64,000 bases of DNA from assembly GCA_009780915.1 (NCBI GenBank), contig WQZD01000002.1, positions 62,001 to 126,000 of the forward strand. The letters are read 5' to 3'. The notes beneath the pieces are model-generated. The model was not told the origin of the DNA. It saw nothing but the letters and a program-made list of their open reading frames with translations, and made no database searches. Source of the DNA: Propionibacteriaceae bacterium (GTDB taxonomy: Bacteria > Actinomycetota > Actinomycetes > Propionibacteriales > Propionibacteriaceae). Of the stretch, positions 1 to 8,359 are shown in pieces. Position numbers and translations under genes: made by a program. Position 1 is the first letter of the stretch. Each line of letters begins with the position of its first letter.

Positions 1-1386
1 CTCATCCTGCCGGGGTCGGCGCAAGCTGTGCACGGACGTCGACGCCTGGGCCGATTCGCCCTGTCGTTGTGGATCGTGCTCGTGGCGGTGGCCGTCGTCG
101 CCCTGATCCTGACCCTGCTCTTCCGCAACACCATGATCGGGGTCATCGGCAACGGGTGGGTCCTCCAAACGGTCGCGATCCTCATCTTCGCTCTGGCCGC
201 CTTCTGGGGTCTGCTCGCCCTCGACACATGGTGGATGTCTCGTCCCGCCTCCATGGGCCGCAAGAAAGGGGCGATCTTCTCCGCCATCGCGCTCGTGCTG
301 GCCGTCAGCCTCACCGTCGGCACCGTCTGGGTCGGCCGCGCGGCATGGGCCACCGGCGGGGCCCTGTCCCACATCTTCATCGGCGGCGGCAGTTCGACGA
401 TCAACGACGGCCGGTACAACATCCTCCTCTTGGGGTCCGACGCGGGATCCGACCGAGAGGGGATCCGTCCCGACTCTGTCAACGTCCTCAGCATCGACGC
501 CACCACGGGACGCACCATCATCTTCGGCATGCCGCGCAACTTGGAGTGGGTGCCCTTCCCGGACTCCTCGCCCTTGCACGCCCTGTACCCGGACGGGTAC
601 GGCTGCGCGTCCGAGGACTGCATGCTCAACGCCATCTACCTCCTGGGCGAGCAGAACGCCAGCCTGTACCCCGGCGTCGACGACCCGGGCGTCCAGGCCA
701 CTATCGAGGGGGTGTCCGCCGCCACCGGATTGTCGATCAACTACTACGCGCTGATCGACATGCAGGGGTTCGTCGACCTGATCGACGCCCTGGGCGGCCT
801 GACGATCACCCTCAACGAGCCCGTGATCCTGGACACGGTCAACAACGTGTGGCTCCAGGCCGGGCCGAACCAGCACCTCAACGGCTTCCAGACGCTCTGG
901 TTCGCCCGTTCCCGGACCGGGACCTCCGACTTCGACCGCATGCAGCGACAGAAGTGCGTCATGGCCGCCGTGTTGAACCAGCTCAACCCCGCCACCGTGG
1001 CCGCCAAGTTCACCGACCTGATGTCGGCCACGGGAGAGACGGCCCGTACCTCGGTGCCCCCCTCCAAGATCGGCATGCTGACGGACCTGGCCCTCAAAGC
1101 CAAGACGCTGCCCATCATCTCCGTGGAGTTCACCCCACCCCTGATCCATCCGGGTGACCCGGATTACGACCTGATGCGGGCCACCGTGGCGAACACCATC
1201 GCCCAGGCCAAAGCCCTCGACGCGGGCCAGACCCCTCCGCCCGACATCCAGCCTCCGGCGAGCGACAATCCTGATCCGTCGCCCAGTGGCTCCTCGCCGA
1301 CCGACACCTCCACGTCGGACTCTTCCGCTCCGCTGGACTCCTCGAACATCACCACCAACTTGGGCCAGATCTGCTCCGTGGGCTGA
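1..1386 (+). CDS. LytR-CpsA-Psr (LCP) family cell-wall glycopolymer ligase, 5'-truncated
   Basis: LCP proteins transfer undecaprenyl-linked glycopolymers to peptidoglycan on the outer membrane face. The frame is open to the window edge, and LILPGSAQ precedes the GTG at 28, a pattern common near the N-terminus of actinobacterial LCP proteins, so the true start probably lies outside the window. Counting from that GTG, hydrophobic segments fall at about 11-32, 46-65 and 83-103. The LCP domain follows from about 129 (NILLLGSDAG, acidic/Arg residues in REGIRPDS, PRNL at 169-172, and FARSRTGTSDFDRMQRQ). A Pro/Ser/Thr-rich tail ends the protein. It converges with the next gene with only 10 bp between stop codons. 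Family assignment is firm; the substrate is not visible. Confidence 0.88.
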   Translation, partial: LILPGSAQAVHGRRRLGRFALSLWIVLVAVAVVALILTLLFRNTMIGVIGNGWVLQTVAILIFALAAFWGLLALDTWWMSRPASMGRKKGAIFSAIALVLAVSLTVGTVWVGRAAWATGGALSHIFIGGGSSTINDGRYNILLLGSDAGSDREGIRPDSVNVLSIDATTGRTIIFGMPRNLEWVPFPDSSPLHALYPDGYGCASEDCMLNAIYLLGEQNASLYPGVDDPGVQATIEGVSAATGLSINYYALIDMQGFVDLIDALGGLTITLNEPVILDTVNNVWLQAGPNQHLNGFQTLWFARSRTGTSDFDRMQRQKCVMAAVLNQLNPATVAAKFTDLMSATGETARTSVPPSKIGMLTDLALKAKTLPIISVEFTPPLIHPGDPDYDLMRATVANTIAQAKALDAGQTPPPDIQPPASDNPDPSPSGSSPTDTSTSDSSAPLDSSNITTNLGQICSVG

Positions 1387-1396
1387 TCCGACGGAC

Positions 1397-2182
1397 TCAC
1401 ACCATGGTCACGTCGCCGAGGACGATGTCCCACTCGTCGGCGGGGATCACGGACAGGGGCGCCGAGGCGACCCCGGGGGCGTACGGGACGCCGTCGCGCG
1501 TCGCGGCACGACCTCCCATCTGCGTGACCATGAGGCAGCCGGGCAGGTGGTCCCAGGGCAGTCCTTCGCGGTAGGCCAGGAAGTCGATCTCCCCGGTGAG
1601 GAGTTTGGGGTAGTCGATGCCGCAGGCGCCCCAGGACCGGCGCAGGTCGATGTGCTCCGGCTGGCCGCTCTGGCGCGTGTACGCCGCCCCCAGCAGGCGG
1701 GGACGATCCGCGTGGCGTGCCACGGGCTCGCCGTTGCACAGCACTCCGGCGCCCAGTTCGGCGCGGTACATGGCGTCGTGGATCGGCTGGTAGATCCATC
1801 CCTCGACGGTCTCCCCTCCGCGCACGTGGGCGACCATGAGGGCGAAGTCGGGGCTGTGGCGGGTGAAGTTGCGGGTGCCGTCGATGGGGTCGACCACCCA
1901 GGCCTCGTCGGCGACGGCGAGCTTGTCCAGCAGGGACGGATCGAGGAAGGACTCCTCCTCGCCCACCACGAGGGCGGAGGGCGACAGCAGGCGCAGGGCG
2001 GCGGAGATCTCGGCTTCCGCCTCACGGTCCGCGACGGTCACCAGATCGCCGGGACGTTTCTGGAGGACTTGGTCGTCGCGCAGGGTGCCGAACCGGGGGA
2101 GGACCACTCGTCGAGCGACGTCCACCAACAGGTCGGACACCTCGTCGGCCGTGCGCGCATCCATGTCAGTCACGAGTGTCAT
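1397..2182 (-). CDS. Inositol monophosphatase family protein
   Basis: Mg2+-dependent phosphatase of the IMPase/CysQ/HisN superfamily, 261 aa, a normal length. Metal-binding motifs are intact: GEEES around E75-E76, DPIDGT with D98 and D101, and the C-terminal PWDHLPG (W210, D211). The substrate could be inositol phosphate, histidinol phosphate or 3'-phosphoadenosine nucleotides; sequence alone does not decide. The ATG at 2182 lies 2 bp past the stop codon of the upstream aldehyde dehydrogenase, so the two are probably cotranscribed and translationally coupled. A second ATG at residue 7 is an alternative start. Neither has a strong ribosome binding site. Confidence 0.85.
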   Translation of the reverse strand: MTLVTDMDARTADEVSDLLVDVARRVVLPRFGTLRDDQVLQKRPGDLVTVADREAEAEISAALRLLSPSALVVGEEESFLDPSLLDKLAVADEAWVVDPIDGTRNFTRHSPDFALMVAHVRGGETVEGWIYQPIHDAMYRAELGAGVLCNGEPVARHADRPRLLGAAYTRQSGQPEHIDLRRSWGACGIDYPKLLTGEIDFLAYREGLPWDHLPGCLMVTQMGGRAATRDGVPYAPGVASAPLSVIPADEWDIVLGDVTMV

Positions 2183-2183
2183 C

Positions 2184-3650
2184 CTAGCGGGGGAGCCCGA
2201 TGTATTGGCATTCCAGATATTCCCCGATCCCCTCGCTCCCGCCCTCGCGGCCCAAGCCCGAGTGCTTCATGCCGCCGAAGGGCGCGGCCGCGTTCGAGAT
2301 GGGGCCCGTGTTGACCGAGAGCATGCCGACCTCCAGGCGCTCGGCGATCCTGGCCACACGCGAGAGGTCGGCGGTGTGGAGGTACGCGGCCAGTCCGTAG
2401 TCGGTACGGTCGGCTAGGCGGACGGCCTCCTCCTCGGTGTCGAACGAGACGACAGGGGCGACGGGGCCGAAGATCTCACTGGTGGCGATGGCCGCGTCGG
2501 GCGGCACGTCGGCCAGCACGGTGGCGGGATAGAAGTACCCGTCCGATTCGGGGACGACGCCCCCGGTGCGCCGTACCGCCCCCTGGGCCACGGCCTGGTC
2601 GACCATCGACGCCACCTCCTGGCGCTGGGAGGACGAGACGAGAGGTCCGAGGTCGACGCCGGGGTCCAGTCCAGGGCCGAGCGTGAGCCGCGCGAAGGCC
2701 TGGGTGAGGGCGTCGGTGAACTCCTCGACGACGCCGCGCTGGACGTAGAACGTGTTGGCCGCGTTGCAGGCCTCCCCGTTGGAGCGTGTCTTGGCCGTCA
2801 CGGCGCACCGGACGGCCTGGTCGATGTCGGCGTCGTCGAAGACGAGGAAGGGGGCGCATCCTCCCAGCTCCATCGAGCAGCGCAGGACGTTGTGGGAGGC
2901 CTGCGCCAGCAGGGAACGCCCCACCGGCGTGGACCCTGTGAAGGTGAGTTTGCGAAGGCGTCGGTCGGCGAGCAGGGGGCCGCAGACGTGACCGGCATGG
3001 GAGGAGGTCACCAGGTTGACGACGCCGGCCGGGGCCTGGGCTTGGTGCAGCAGGTCGACCAAGGCGGCGGCGGTCAGGGGGGTGAGGGACGCGGGTTTGA
3101 GGACGACCGTGCATCCGGCGGCCAACGCCGGGCCGATCTTGCGGGTGGCCATGGCCAAGGGGAAGTTCCAGGGTGTGATGGCCAGGCAGGGGCCCACCGG
3201 GCGCGAGGCGGTGAGGATGCGCAGGGTCCCCTCGGGGGCCGGCGCCGTGCGTCCGCCCACACGGACGGCCTCCTCGGAGAACCAGCGCAGGAACTCCGCG
3301 CCGTACACGACCTCCGACCGGGCGTCGGCCAGTGGCTTGCCCATCTCGAGGGTGATGAGGGCCGACAGTTCCTCGGTGTGGGAGATGACAAGGTCGAACG
3401 CGCGTCGTAAGACCTCGGAGCGTTCCCGCCCGCTGGTGGCCGCCCACCCGCGTTGGGCGTCGCAGGCCGCGTCGAGGGCCGCGACGGCGTCGGAAGCGTC
3501 GGCGTCGGCCACGTCCGCGATGCGGGCGCCGGTCGCGGGATCGGTCACGGGGAAGGTCGCCCCGTTCATGGCCGGCCGCCAGGCGCCGCCGATGAACAGG
3601 TCTGTGGGCGCGCAGGCCAGAGCCCGCCGCACGAGGTCAGAGTCGGTCAT
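2184..3650 (-). CDS. NAD(P)-dependent aldehyde dehydrogenase, succinate-semialdehyde dehydrogenase-like
   Basis: Oxidises an aldehyde to a carboxylate; overall similarity is to GabD-type succinate-semialdehyde dehydrogenases. The 488 aa include the N162 oxyanion residue in PWNF, the general base E261 in MELGG, and the nucleophile C295 in NGEACNAANT, the variant seen in actinobacterial GabD-like enzymes rather than GQxC. The C-terminal NTGP and GREGG segments are also present. The ATG at 3650 has a GGAGG ribosome binding site 4 nt upstream. It is the first gene of a two-gene unit with the IMPase-family gene. No GABA transaminase is nearby, so the physiological substrate is open. Confidence 0.85.
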   Translation of the reverse strand: MTDSDLVRRALACAPTDLFIGGAWRPAMNGATFPVTDPATGARIADVADADASDAVAALDAACDAQRGWAATSGRERSEVLRRAFDLVISHTEELSALITLEMGKPLADARSEVVYGAEFLRWFSEEAVRVGGRTAPAPEGTLRILTASRPVGPCLAITPWNFPLAMATRKIGPALAAGCTVVLKPASLTPLTAAALVDLLHQAQAPAGVVNLVTSSHAGHVCGPLLADRRLRKLTFTGSTPVGRSLLAQASHNVLRCSMELGGCAPFLVFDDADIDQAVRCAVTAKTRSNGEACNAANTFYVQRGVVEEFTDALTQAFARLTLGPGLDPGVDLGPLVSSSQRQEVASMVDQAVAQGAVRRTGGVVPESDGYFYPATVLADVPPDAAIATSEIFGPVAPVVSFDTEEEAVRLADRTDYGLAAYLHTADLSRVARIAERLEVGMLSVNTGPISNAAAPFGGMKHSGLGREGGSEGIGEYLECQYIGLPR

Positions 3651-3666
3651 GTGTCCTCCAGGGGTG

Positions 3667-3682
3667 CGATACGTCTATCGTA
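3667..3682 (-). promoter_or_regulatory. Candidate promoter/operator of the aldehyde dehydrogenase
   Basis: CGATA-N4-TATCG forms an inverted repeat at 3667-3680. A possible -10 hexamer TACGAT (minus strand, 3682-3677) overlaps it about 27 bp before the ATG. No convincing -35 box was seen, so this is a weak call. Confidence 0.35.
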
Positions 3683-3719
3683 CGTCGTGCCTGGGCGCCG
3701 GCGGGTCGACGAAGACGTG

Positions 3720-3764
3720 TGGATAAAGACGTGTCGCCCCCCGAGGATTCGAGGGGCGACACGT
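3720..3764 (-). terminator. Terminator hairpin after the nucleoside hydrolase gene
   Basis: Perfect 12-bp arms ACGTGTCGCCCC (3729-3740) and GGGGCGACACGT (3753-3764) enclose a 12-nt loop. On the minus strand the stem starts 10 nt after the nucleoside hydrolase stop codon and is followed by CTTTATCC, a weak U-rich tail. Confidence 0.7.
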
Positions 3765-3774
3765 GGACGCGGGG

Positions 3775-4725
3775 TCAGGCGACGGCGATCAGGGCCTGCA
3801 CCATTCGGCCCACGATGTGGTCGACGACAGCGCGTCCTTGGGCGGACACGGCGACGTGGGCGTTGGGCGCCGCTTTGCGCGGCACACGGAACTCGCACAC
3901 CGTGGCGCCACGTGTCACCGTCCCGGCCACTTCCACCTCGACATGGGCGTCCTTCAGCTCGAACCATTCGGGATGGGCCAAGTACGCCGCGACGCTGGGA
4001 TCGTGCAAGGGCATGGGCGAGGGCTCGTCCTTGGTACGGATCCGGAGGTAGAAGGCGAGGTGGTCGGCGATGGTGTGGGCCAGCGGCGTGCCCACAGCTC
4101 GGATGGCGTCCTCGTCAGCGGGTGTGATGAGGACCTGCCGGGTCAGGTTCAGGCCGAAGATCTCCATCGGCACGCCGGAGCGCAGGACCTGCCGCCAGGC
4201 CTCCGGGTCGGCGTACACGTTGAACTCCGCCGCGGCGGTGTGGTTGCCGGAGTCCGCGCTCCCTCCCATGACGACCACCCGCTCGATCGTGGTGGCGATG
4301 TCAGGCGCGAGGGCCAGGGCGTGGGCCAGGTTGGTCAGCGGGCCGGTGGCCATGATCGTGATCGGGCGTTGCGTGAGACGGCAGCAGTCGATCAGGGCTT
4401 GGACACCATGCCGGGGTCCGACGGTGCGGCGCACGGGATCGGGCAGCCGTCTGTCGATCGTGCCCAGGCCGTCCGCTCCCAGCAACGACTCGATGGTCTG
4501 CGGAGGCTGGGCCATCGGCGACGCGCATCCGGCGTAGACCGGGGCCGTGATGCCGAAGAGCTCCACCGTCGCCAGGGTGTTGCGAGTGGTGTTGGCCAGG
4601 GACGTGTTGCCGACCACGGTCGAGACGCCCACGAGGGTGATCGCCGGCTCGTTGGCGATGGCGACCAGGGCCATGAGGTCGTCGAAGCCGGTGTCGCAAT
4701 CCATCCATACGGGTGTTGTGTTCAT
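3775..4725 (-). CDS. Nucleoside hydrolase (inosine-uridine preferring family)
   Basis: Cleaves the N-glycosidic bond of ribonucleosides to give a free base and ribose. The 316-aa reading begins MNTTPVWMDCDTGFDD, which carries the family's calcium-binding aspartates (D9, D11, D15, D16), and LHDPS near residue 240 supplies the C-terminal active-site region. The ATG at 4725 is preferred because AGAAAGG lies 9 nt upstream; an in-frame ATG pair at 4734-4729 sits too close to that site. The gene directly follows the DcuC-family transporter. Together with the ribokinase upstream it forms a nucleoside-to-ribose-5-phosphate route. Purine or pyrimidine preference cannot be read from sequence. Confidence 0.9.
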   Translation of the reverse strand: MNTTPVWMDCDTGFDDLMALVAIANEPAITLVGVSTVVGNTSLANTTRNTLATVELFGITAPVYAGCASPMAQPPQTIESLLGADGLGTIDRRLPDPVRRTVGPRHGVQALIDCCRLTQRPITIMATGPLTNLAHALALAPDIATTIERVVVMGGSADSGNHTAAAEFNVYADPEAWRQVLRSGVPMEIFGLNLTRQVLITPADEDAIRAVGTPLAHTIADHLAFYLRIRTKDEPSPMPLHDPSVAAYLAHPEWFELKDAHVEVEVAGTVTRGATVCEFRVPRKAAPNAHVAVSAQGRAVVDHIVGRMVQALIAVA

Positions 4726-4739
4726 TGTCATCATCCTTT

Positions 4740-6227
4740 CTAGATCAGGATCCAGGTCATGGTCAGGGAGGCGACCAGCCCGACGATCATCGGCACGGAT
4801 GTGCGTTTGATCAAGTGCAGAGGGGAGGTTCCCACCGAGGACGCCACGATCAGGACGACGGCGGCCACGGGAGAGCAGGCCCGCATGAGGTTGCCGATGA
4901 ACTGCAGCGGCAGGGTCAGCCAGGCGCCGCTGATGGCCAGACCGCTCGCCACGGAGGGCACGGCTTCCACGAAGGAGTAGAAGGGGGCGACGCCGCCGGT
5001 CAGCAGGGTCAGGACGAGCATCATGACGACGAAGACCCCGATGACGATCCATGCGCCGCCGGGCATGTTCTCGGCCGTGCGGATCAACAGGTCGATGACG
5101 CCCAGCTTCTGGATTCCCTCGACCAGGACGGCGGCCGCGATCAGCAGGCCGACCACGGAGGCCATGCCGTCGCCCATGCCCGTCACGAAGGTCTTGGCGT
5201 CGTCGAGGGCGTCGAGGGCGCGGCGCCCCGACAGGCGGCCGACGATCATGTCCACCAGGATGGTCACCGTCAGACAGATCAGCACCACCGGAAGCAGGGA
5301 GATCGACAGGTGAGGTCCGCCCCACTTGTCGAGCAGCCACGGGACCAGGACGAGCACCAGCGGGAGCAAGGGGAAGACGCAGTACCACGCGGGGGCAGTA
5401 CGAGCGTCGCCGGAGGCCCCCGTGCCCGACCCGCCGGTCGAGGGGCGTGTCGTGGAGGCGGGGGCGCCGCCGGTGAGCGTGGCGACTCCGGCGCCTGAGG
5501 CGTGTCCCGACGTCGAGGCGGTCGCCTGTGCGGTCTCGAGCACCTGGGCGTCGCGGGAGTCCAGGAAGCGCTGCCAGAAATAGTGCACGACGCCGATGAG
5601 GACCAGGACGGGGATGGAGATCTTGGCGTGCATCGCCCAGGTGTACTGGTTGAGGTCCAAGCCCAGCTTGGCGGCCGCGGCGACATTGTCGGCCCCCAGA
5701 GGCGTGGGCATGATCGTGGCGGTGGTCGCGATGACGGCGGCGGCGGTCAGCCGCGACAGGCCTGCCGCCACCATCGTCGGGAACAAGGTCGTCATCAGCA
5801 GGACGGCCAAGCTCGACGCCGAGGGGACGACCAGGCTCATGAGGTTGCCCACCCAGAACGTCAGGGGGACCAGCAGGTACCGGTACGAGGGCTTCAGCCT
5901 GAGCAAGGGCCGTGTCAGCAGGTCGACCGTCGCCGCGTTGGCGCCGATCTTGGTCATGTAGGCGGAGAAACCGAACAAGACCATGATGATCATGCCGATC
6001 GTGGCCGCCCGGTCGGAGAACATGGCCGCCACGAAGGCGAACTGGTCGAGGAGGCCGTTGCCGGTGGAGGGGGCTTTGACGGACGTCTGCGCTCCGTGCC
6101 CCAGGGCCCATGCCGCGATCATGAGGACGACGCCGACGCCGAGGAGGGCGACGGTGGCGTTGATCTTGCGATAGAGAAGGTAGCCGGCCAGGACGAGCGC
6201 GGCGACCACGATGATGACCTCTACCAT
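4740..6227 (-). CDS. DcuC-family transporter, possible nucleoside or base carrier
   Basis: A 495-aa multi-spanning membrane protein resembling the anaerobic C4-dicarboxylate carrier DcuC and its relatives: repeated hydrophobic helices from residue 2 onward, with conserved-looking Gly/Pro/Ser stretches such as WVGNLMSLVVPSASS and TPLGADN. A hydrophilic Gly/Ser/Thr/Ala-rich loop at about 235-285 separates two halves and is unusually low in complexity. AGGAG lies 5 nt before the ATG. It sits between a nucleoside hydrolase and a LacI/ribokinase pair with no dicarboxylate gene nearby, so a nucleoside-related substrate is inferred from context. Genuine dicarboxylate transport remains possible. Confidence 0.75.
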   Translation of the reverse strand: MVEVIIVVAALVLAGYLLYRKINATVALLGVGVVLMIAAWALGHGAQTSVKAPSTGNGLLDQFAFVAAMFSDRAATIGMIIMVLFGFSAYMTKIGANAATVDLLTRPLLRLKPSYRYLLVPLTFWVGNLMSLVVPSASSLAVLLMTTLFPTMVAAGLSRLTAAAVIATTATIMPTPLGADNVAAAAKLGLDLNQYTWAMHAKISIPVLVLIGVVHYFWQRFLDSRDAQVLETAQATASTSGHASGAGVATLTGGAPASTTRPSTGGSGTGASGDARTAPAWYCVFPLLPLVLVLVPWLLDKWGGPHLSISLLPVVLICLTVTILVDMIVGRLSGRRALDALDDAKTFVTGMGDGMASVVGLLIAAAVLVEGIQKLGVIDLLIRTAENMPGGAWIVIGVFVVMMLVLTLLTGGVAPFYSFVEAVPSVASGLAISGAWLTLPLQFIGNLMRACSPVAAVVLIVASSVGTSPLHLIKRTSVPMIVGLVASLTMTWILI

Positions 6228-6268
6228 GACGACTCCTGACGTGGAATCGCATCAGTGTGTTGTAGCAT
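6221..6268 (-). CDS. Putative 15-residue leader peptide overlapping the transporter start
   Basis: A short reading frame encoding MLQHTDAIPRQESSW begins at an ATG (6268-6266). It has a full AAGGAGG ribosome binding site at 6283-6277 and an 8-nt spacer, which is better than the transporter's own site. Its stop TAG (6223-6221) overlaps the transporter ATG at 6227. This arrangement would allow translational coupling. A small hairpin covers its start codon (see the next entry). No homologue is known to me; expression is inferred only from the ribosome binding site and layout. Confidence 0.45.
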   Translation of the reverse strand: MLQHTDAIPRQESSW

Positions 6269-6277
6269 GTGTGCTAC
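6262..6277 (-). promoter_or_regulatory. Hairpin covering the leader-peptide start codon
   Basis: On the minus strand GTAGCACACATGCTAC folds with 6-bp arms GTAGCA/TGCTAC and a CACA loop. The stem takes up the last G of the AAGGAGG site and includes the leader ATG, so it could mask translation initiation. It could also be a small DNA operator. Confidence 0.4.
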
Positions 6278-6300
6278 CTCCTTATTTTCTGTGAGGGGGT

Positions 6301-6349
6301 CCAGCCGACGCGGGTACTTGGCAGTGAAGCGTCGGCTGGTTTCTTTTTT
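6301..6349 (+). terminator. Strong hairpin with T-run between lacI and the transporter gene
   Basis: Perfect 11-bp arms CCAGCCGACGC (6301-6311) and GCGTCGGCTGG (6329-6339) with a 17-nt loop are followed on the plus strand by TTTCTTTTTT (6340-6349). The U-tract orientation fits termination of rightward, antisense transcripts. In the leftward direction of the flanking genes the same stem has no U-tract and might act as a processing or attenuation structure. Confidence 0.6.
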
Positions 6350-6351
6350 GG

Positions 6352-7359
6352 CTAACCGTCGGGGCAGCCACACGATCGTCGGATCTGGGCGGAGCAGGCG
6401 AGCTGGACCACCTGATCGGGCGATTCGTCACTCATGACCAACGACAAGGCCGTCCGGGCGATCTCGTCGAAGGGTTGGGCCATCGTCGACAGGGCGGGGA
6501 GGGTGAACTCGGCGTCGGCGGTGCCGTCGAAGGTGAACAGGGCGAGGTCCTCGGGGACACGGATCCCCAGTTCGGCGGCCCGGCGCAACACGCCTACCGC
6601 TTGTTGCTCCGTGGAGACGAAGACCGCGTCGAGGTCCTGGGCCAGGACGAGGGCCGCCGCGTCGTACCCCCCGGTCCTGCTGAACGGGCCGCACGCGTGC
6701 GGGCCAGGTCGCAGGCCGGCCTGGTCGAGGGCGTCGCGCCATCCACGGCGGCGCAGGCGGGCCACGGCGAGATCCTCCGGACCCGACACGCACCCGATGC
6801 GCTGGCGTCCATGCGCGACGAGGTGGGCCACGGCGAACCGCGCCGCCTCCTGGTGGTCGACGGTGACCCGGGGGAGAGGAGCGTCCGCCCCGCGGTCGAG
6901 GAGGACGACGTGGGGCGGTCGTCGGCGCAGGCGCCCGAGGTCGACCTGGTCGGCGCTGGGCGCCATGAGGATCGTGTCCACGCCTTGGTCCGCGTAGGCC
7001 TCCAGGAGAGCGTGTTCACGCTCCTGGGATCCGGCGGAGTGTCCCAGGAGGACGACGGCGCCCGTATCGGCCACGGCCCGTTCCACGCTGGAGGCCACGG
7101 CCGCGTAGAAGGGGTTGGCCACGTCGGGGACGATCAACCCGACGGCCGACGAGCGTCCGCGTGCGAGGGCGCGGGCCACCTGGTTGGGCCTGTACCCGGT
7201 CTCCTCGATGGCGGCGAGGACACGGTCGCGAGTCGCCGGGGCCACGCGGCGGGGTCCGTCGTTGACCACGTAGCTGACCACGGCCTGGGAGGTTCCGGCC
7301 ACACGTGCCACGTCGGCCCGGGTGGCGGTACGGGGGGAGCGTTCGAGGTCGACGGTCAT
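6352..7359 (-). CDS. LacI-family transcriptional repressor of the nucleoside/ribose cluster
   Basis: A 335-aa DNA-binding regulator. The N-terminal helix-turn-helix and hinge helix span about residues 12-65 (ADVARVAGTSQAVVSYVVND, then GYRPNQVARALARGRSS). A periplasmic-binding-protein-like effector domain follows from about 70 (VGLIVPDVANPFYAAV). The start ATG overlaps the ribokinase stop in an ATGA arrangement, so the two genes are translationally coupled. The 18-bp palindrome upstream of the ribokinase is the natural operator, implying autoregulation. By context the effector is probably ribose, ribose phosphate or a nucleoside. The C-terminus ends with a Cys-rich RRSCGCPDG. Confidence 0.9.
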   Translation of the reverse strand: MTVDLERSPRTATRADVARVAGTSQAVVSYVVNDGPRRVAPATRDRVLAAIEETGYRPNQVARALARGRSSAVGLIVPDVANPFYAAVASSVERAVADTGAVVLLGHSAGSQEREHALLEAYADQGVDTILMAPSADQVDLGRLRRRPPHVVLLDRGADAPLPRVTVDHQEAARFAVAHLVAHGRQRIGCVSGPEDLAVARLRRRGWRDALDQAGLRPGPHACGPFSRTGGYDAAALVLAQDLDAVFVSTEQQAVGVLRRAAELGIRVPEDLALFTFDGTADAEFTLPALSTMAQPFDEIARTALSLVMSDESPDQVVQLACSAQIRRSCGCPDG

Positions 7360-8333
7360 GGACGGGCCTCGATCCATACGGGCGTCGTCCCCAGGGTCTC
7401 GCGGACCCGGGCGACCTCGGCGGCGTCGGCATAGGAGCTGGCGGCACCGGCACGTGTGACGGCCAGGCTTCCGGCGCACACTCCCCAGGCGAGGGCGTCG
7501 ACGAGATCGGCGCCGCCGGCGATGCGGGCGGCGAGGGTGCCCACGCAGGCGTCGCCCGCGCCGGTGGTGTCCACGGCCACGCTCACGAGGGGCGCTGGCC
7601 AATGGAAGGTCCCCTCCGCGGCGCTGCCCAAGGCGCCGTCCGATCCGAGGGTGACCACGACGGACCGTACGAGACCCTGCTCGACCCAGGCGTGCGCCAT
7701 GTCGGCCGTCTGGGCCGGCGAATCTGGGGGGTCCATGCCGAGCCGGTCGGCCAGCAGACCCGCTTCCAGCTCGTTGACCACGAGAGGGTCGCACACGGCC
7801 AAGGTGGCCCGGGCGACGGGGGACACGGGCGCCAGGTTCAACACGAAGCGCTGGTCACGGCCCTGGGCGAGGGCGGCGACGCGGTCGATCAGGGGCGTGG
7901 CCACCTCTCCGGGCATGACCACCACGGACGTGTCCGCCCAGTGGTCGGCGACCCAGGAGGCGTCGAGGCAGGAGTTGGCGCCGGGGGAGACGATGATCAG
8001 GTTCTCTCCTGTGGGGTCGACCGCCACACAGGCGGTGCCCGTGGGGGCGTTGGGCAGGGCGAGGATCCCGGCGGTGTCCACGCCCATGCCGACGAGGTGC
8101 TCCACGGCCCACTGGCCCTGTTCGTCCAGGCCCACGGCCGCGATCATGGCGACGCCGGAGTGGATCTTCGCGGCCGCAGCCGCCTGGTTGGCGCCCTTGC
8201 CTCCCAAAGCACGCCGCCACGATGTGGCGGACACGGTCTCGCCGGGGCGGGGGAGGTGGTCGACGCGGTGGATGGAGTCGATATTGACAGATCCCACCAC
8301 TGTCACTCGATGAGCGGTGTCGTGTTCCAGCAT
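7356..8333 (-). CDS. rbsK: Ribokinase (PfkB family)
   Basis: Phosphorylates ribose to ribose-5-phosphate in the cytoplasm. The 325-aa protein shows the PfkB signatures: VTVVGSVNID near the N-terminus, GGKGANQAAAAA as the first signature, and DTTGAGDACVGTLA holding the catalytic aspartate. The start at 8333 (MLEHDTAHRV) is chosen because GGAGG lies 5 nt upstream; a longer frame to 8414 would run through the promoter and operator. It is the first gene of the leftward salvage cluster and overlaps lacI by 4 nt. Confidence 0.9.
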   Translation of the reverse strand: MLEHDTAHRVTVVGSVNIDSIHRVDHLPRPGETVSATSWRRALGGKGANQAAAAAKIHSGVAMIAAVGLDEQGQWAVEHLVGMGVDTAGILALPNAPTGTACVAVDPTGENLIIVSPGANSCLDASWVADHWADTSVVVMPGEVATPLIDRVAALAQGRDQRFVLNLAPVSPVARATLAVCDPLVVNELEAGLLADRLGMDPPDSPAQTADMAHAWVEQGLVRSVVVTLGSDGALGSAAEGTFHWPAPLVSVAVDTTGAGDACVGTLAARIAGGADLVDALAWGVCAGSLAVTRAGAASSYADAAEVARVRETLGTTPVWIEARP

Positions 8334-8359
8334 CGTCGCCTCCGGTCTGAACAACCCAG

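Noticed and set aside
3775..6252. 825-codon frame joining the nucleoside hydrolase to an antisense-like upstream part
   Set aside because: The upstream 500 codons are a shifted reading of the transporter gene with Arg/His-rich sequence; the true hydrolase starts at 4725.
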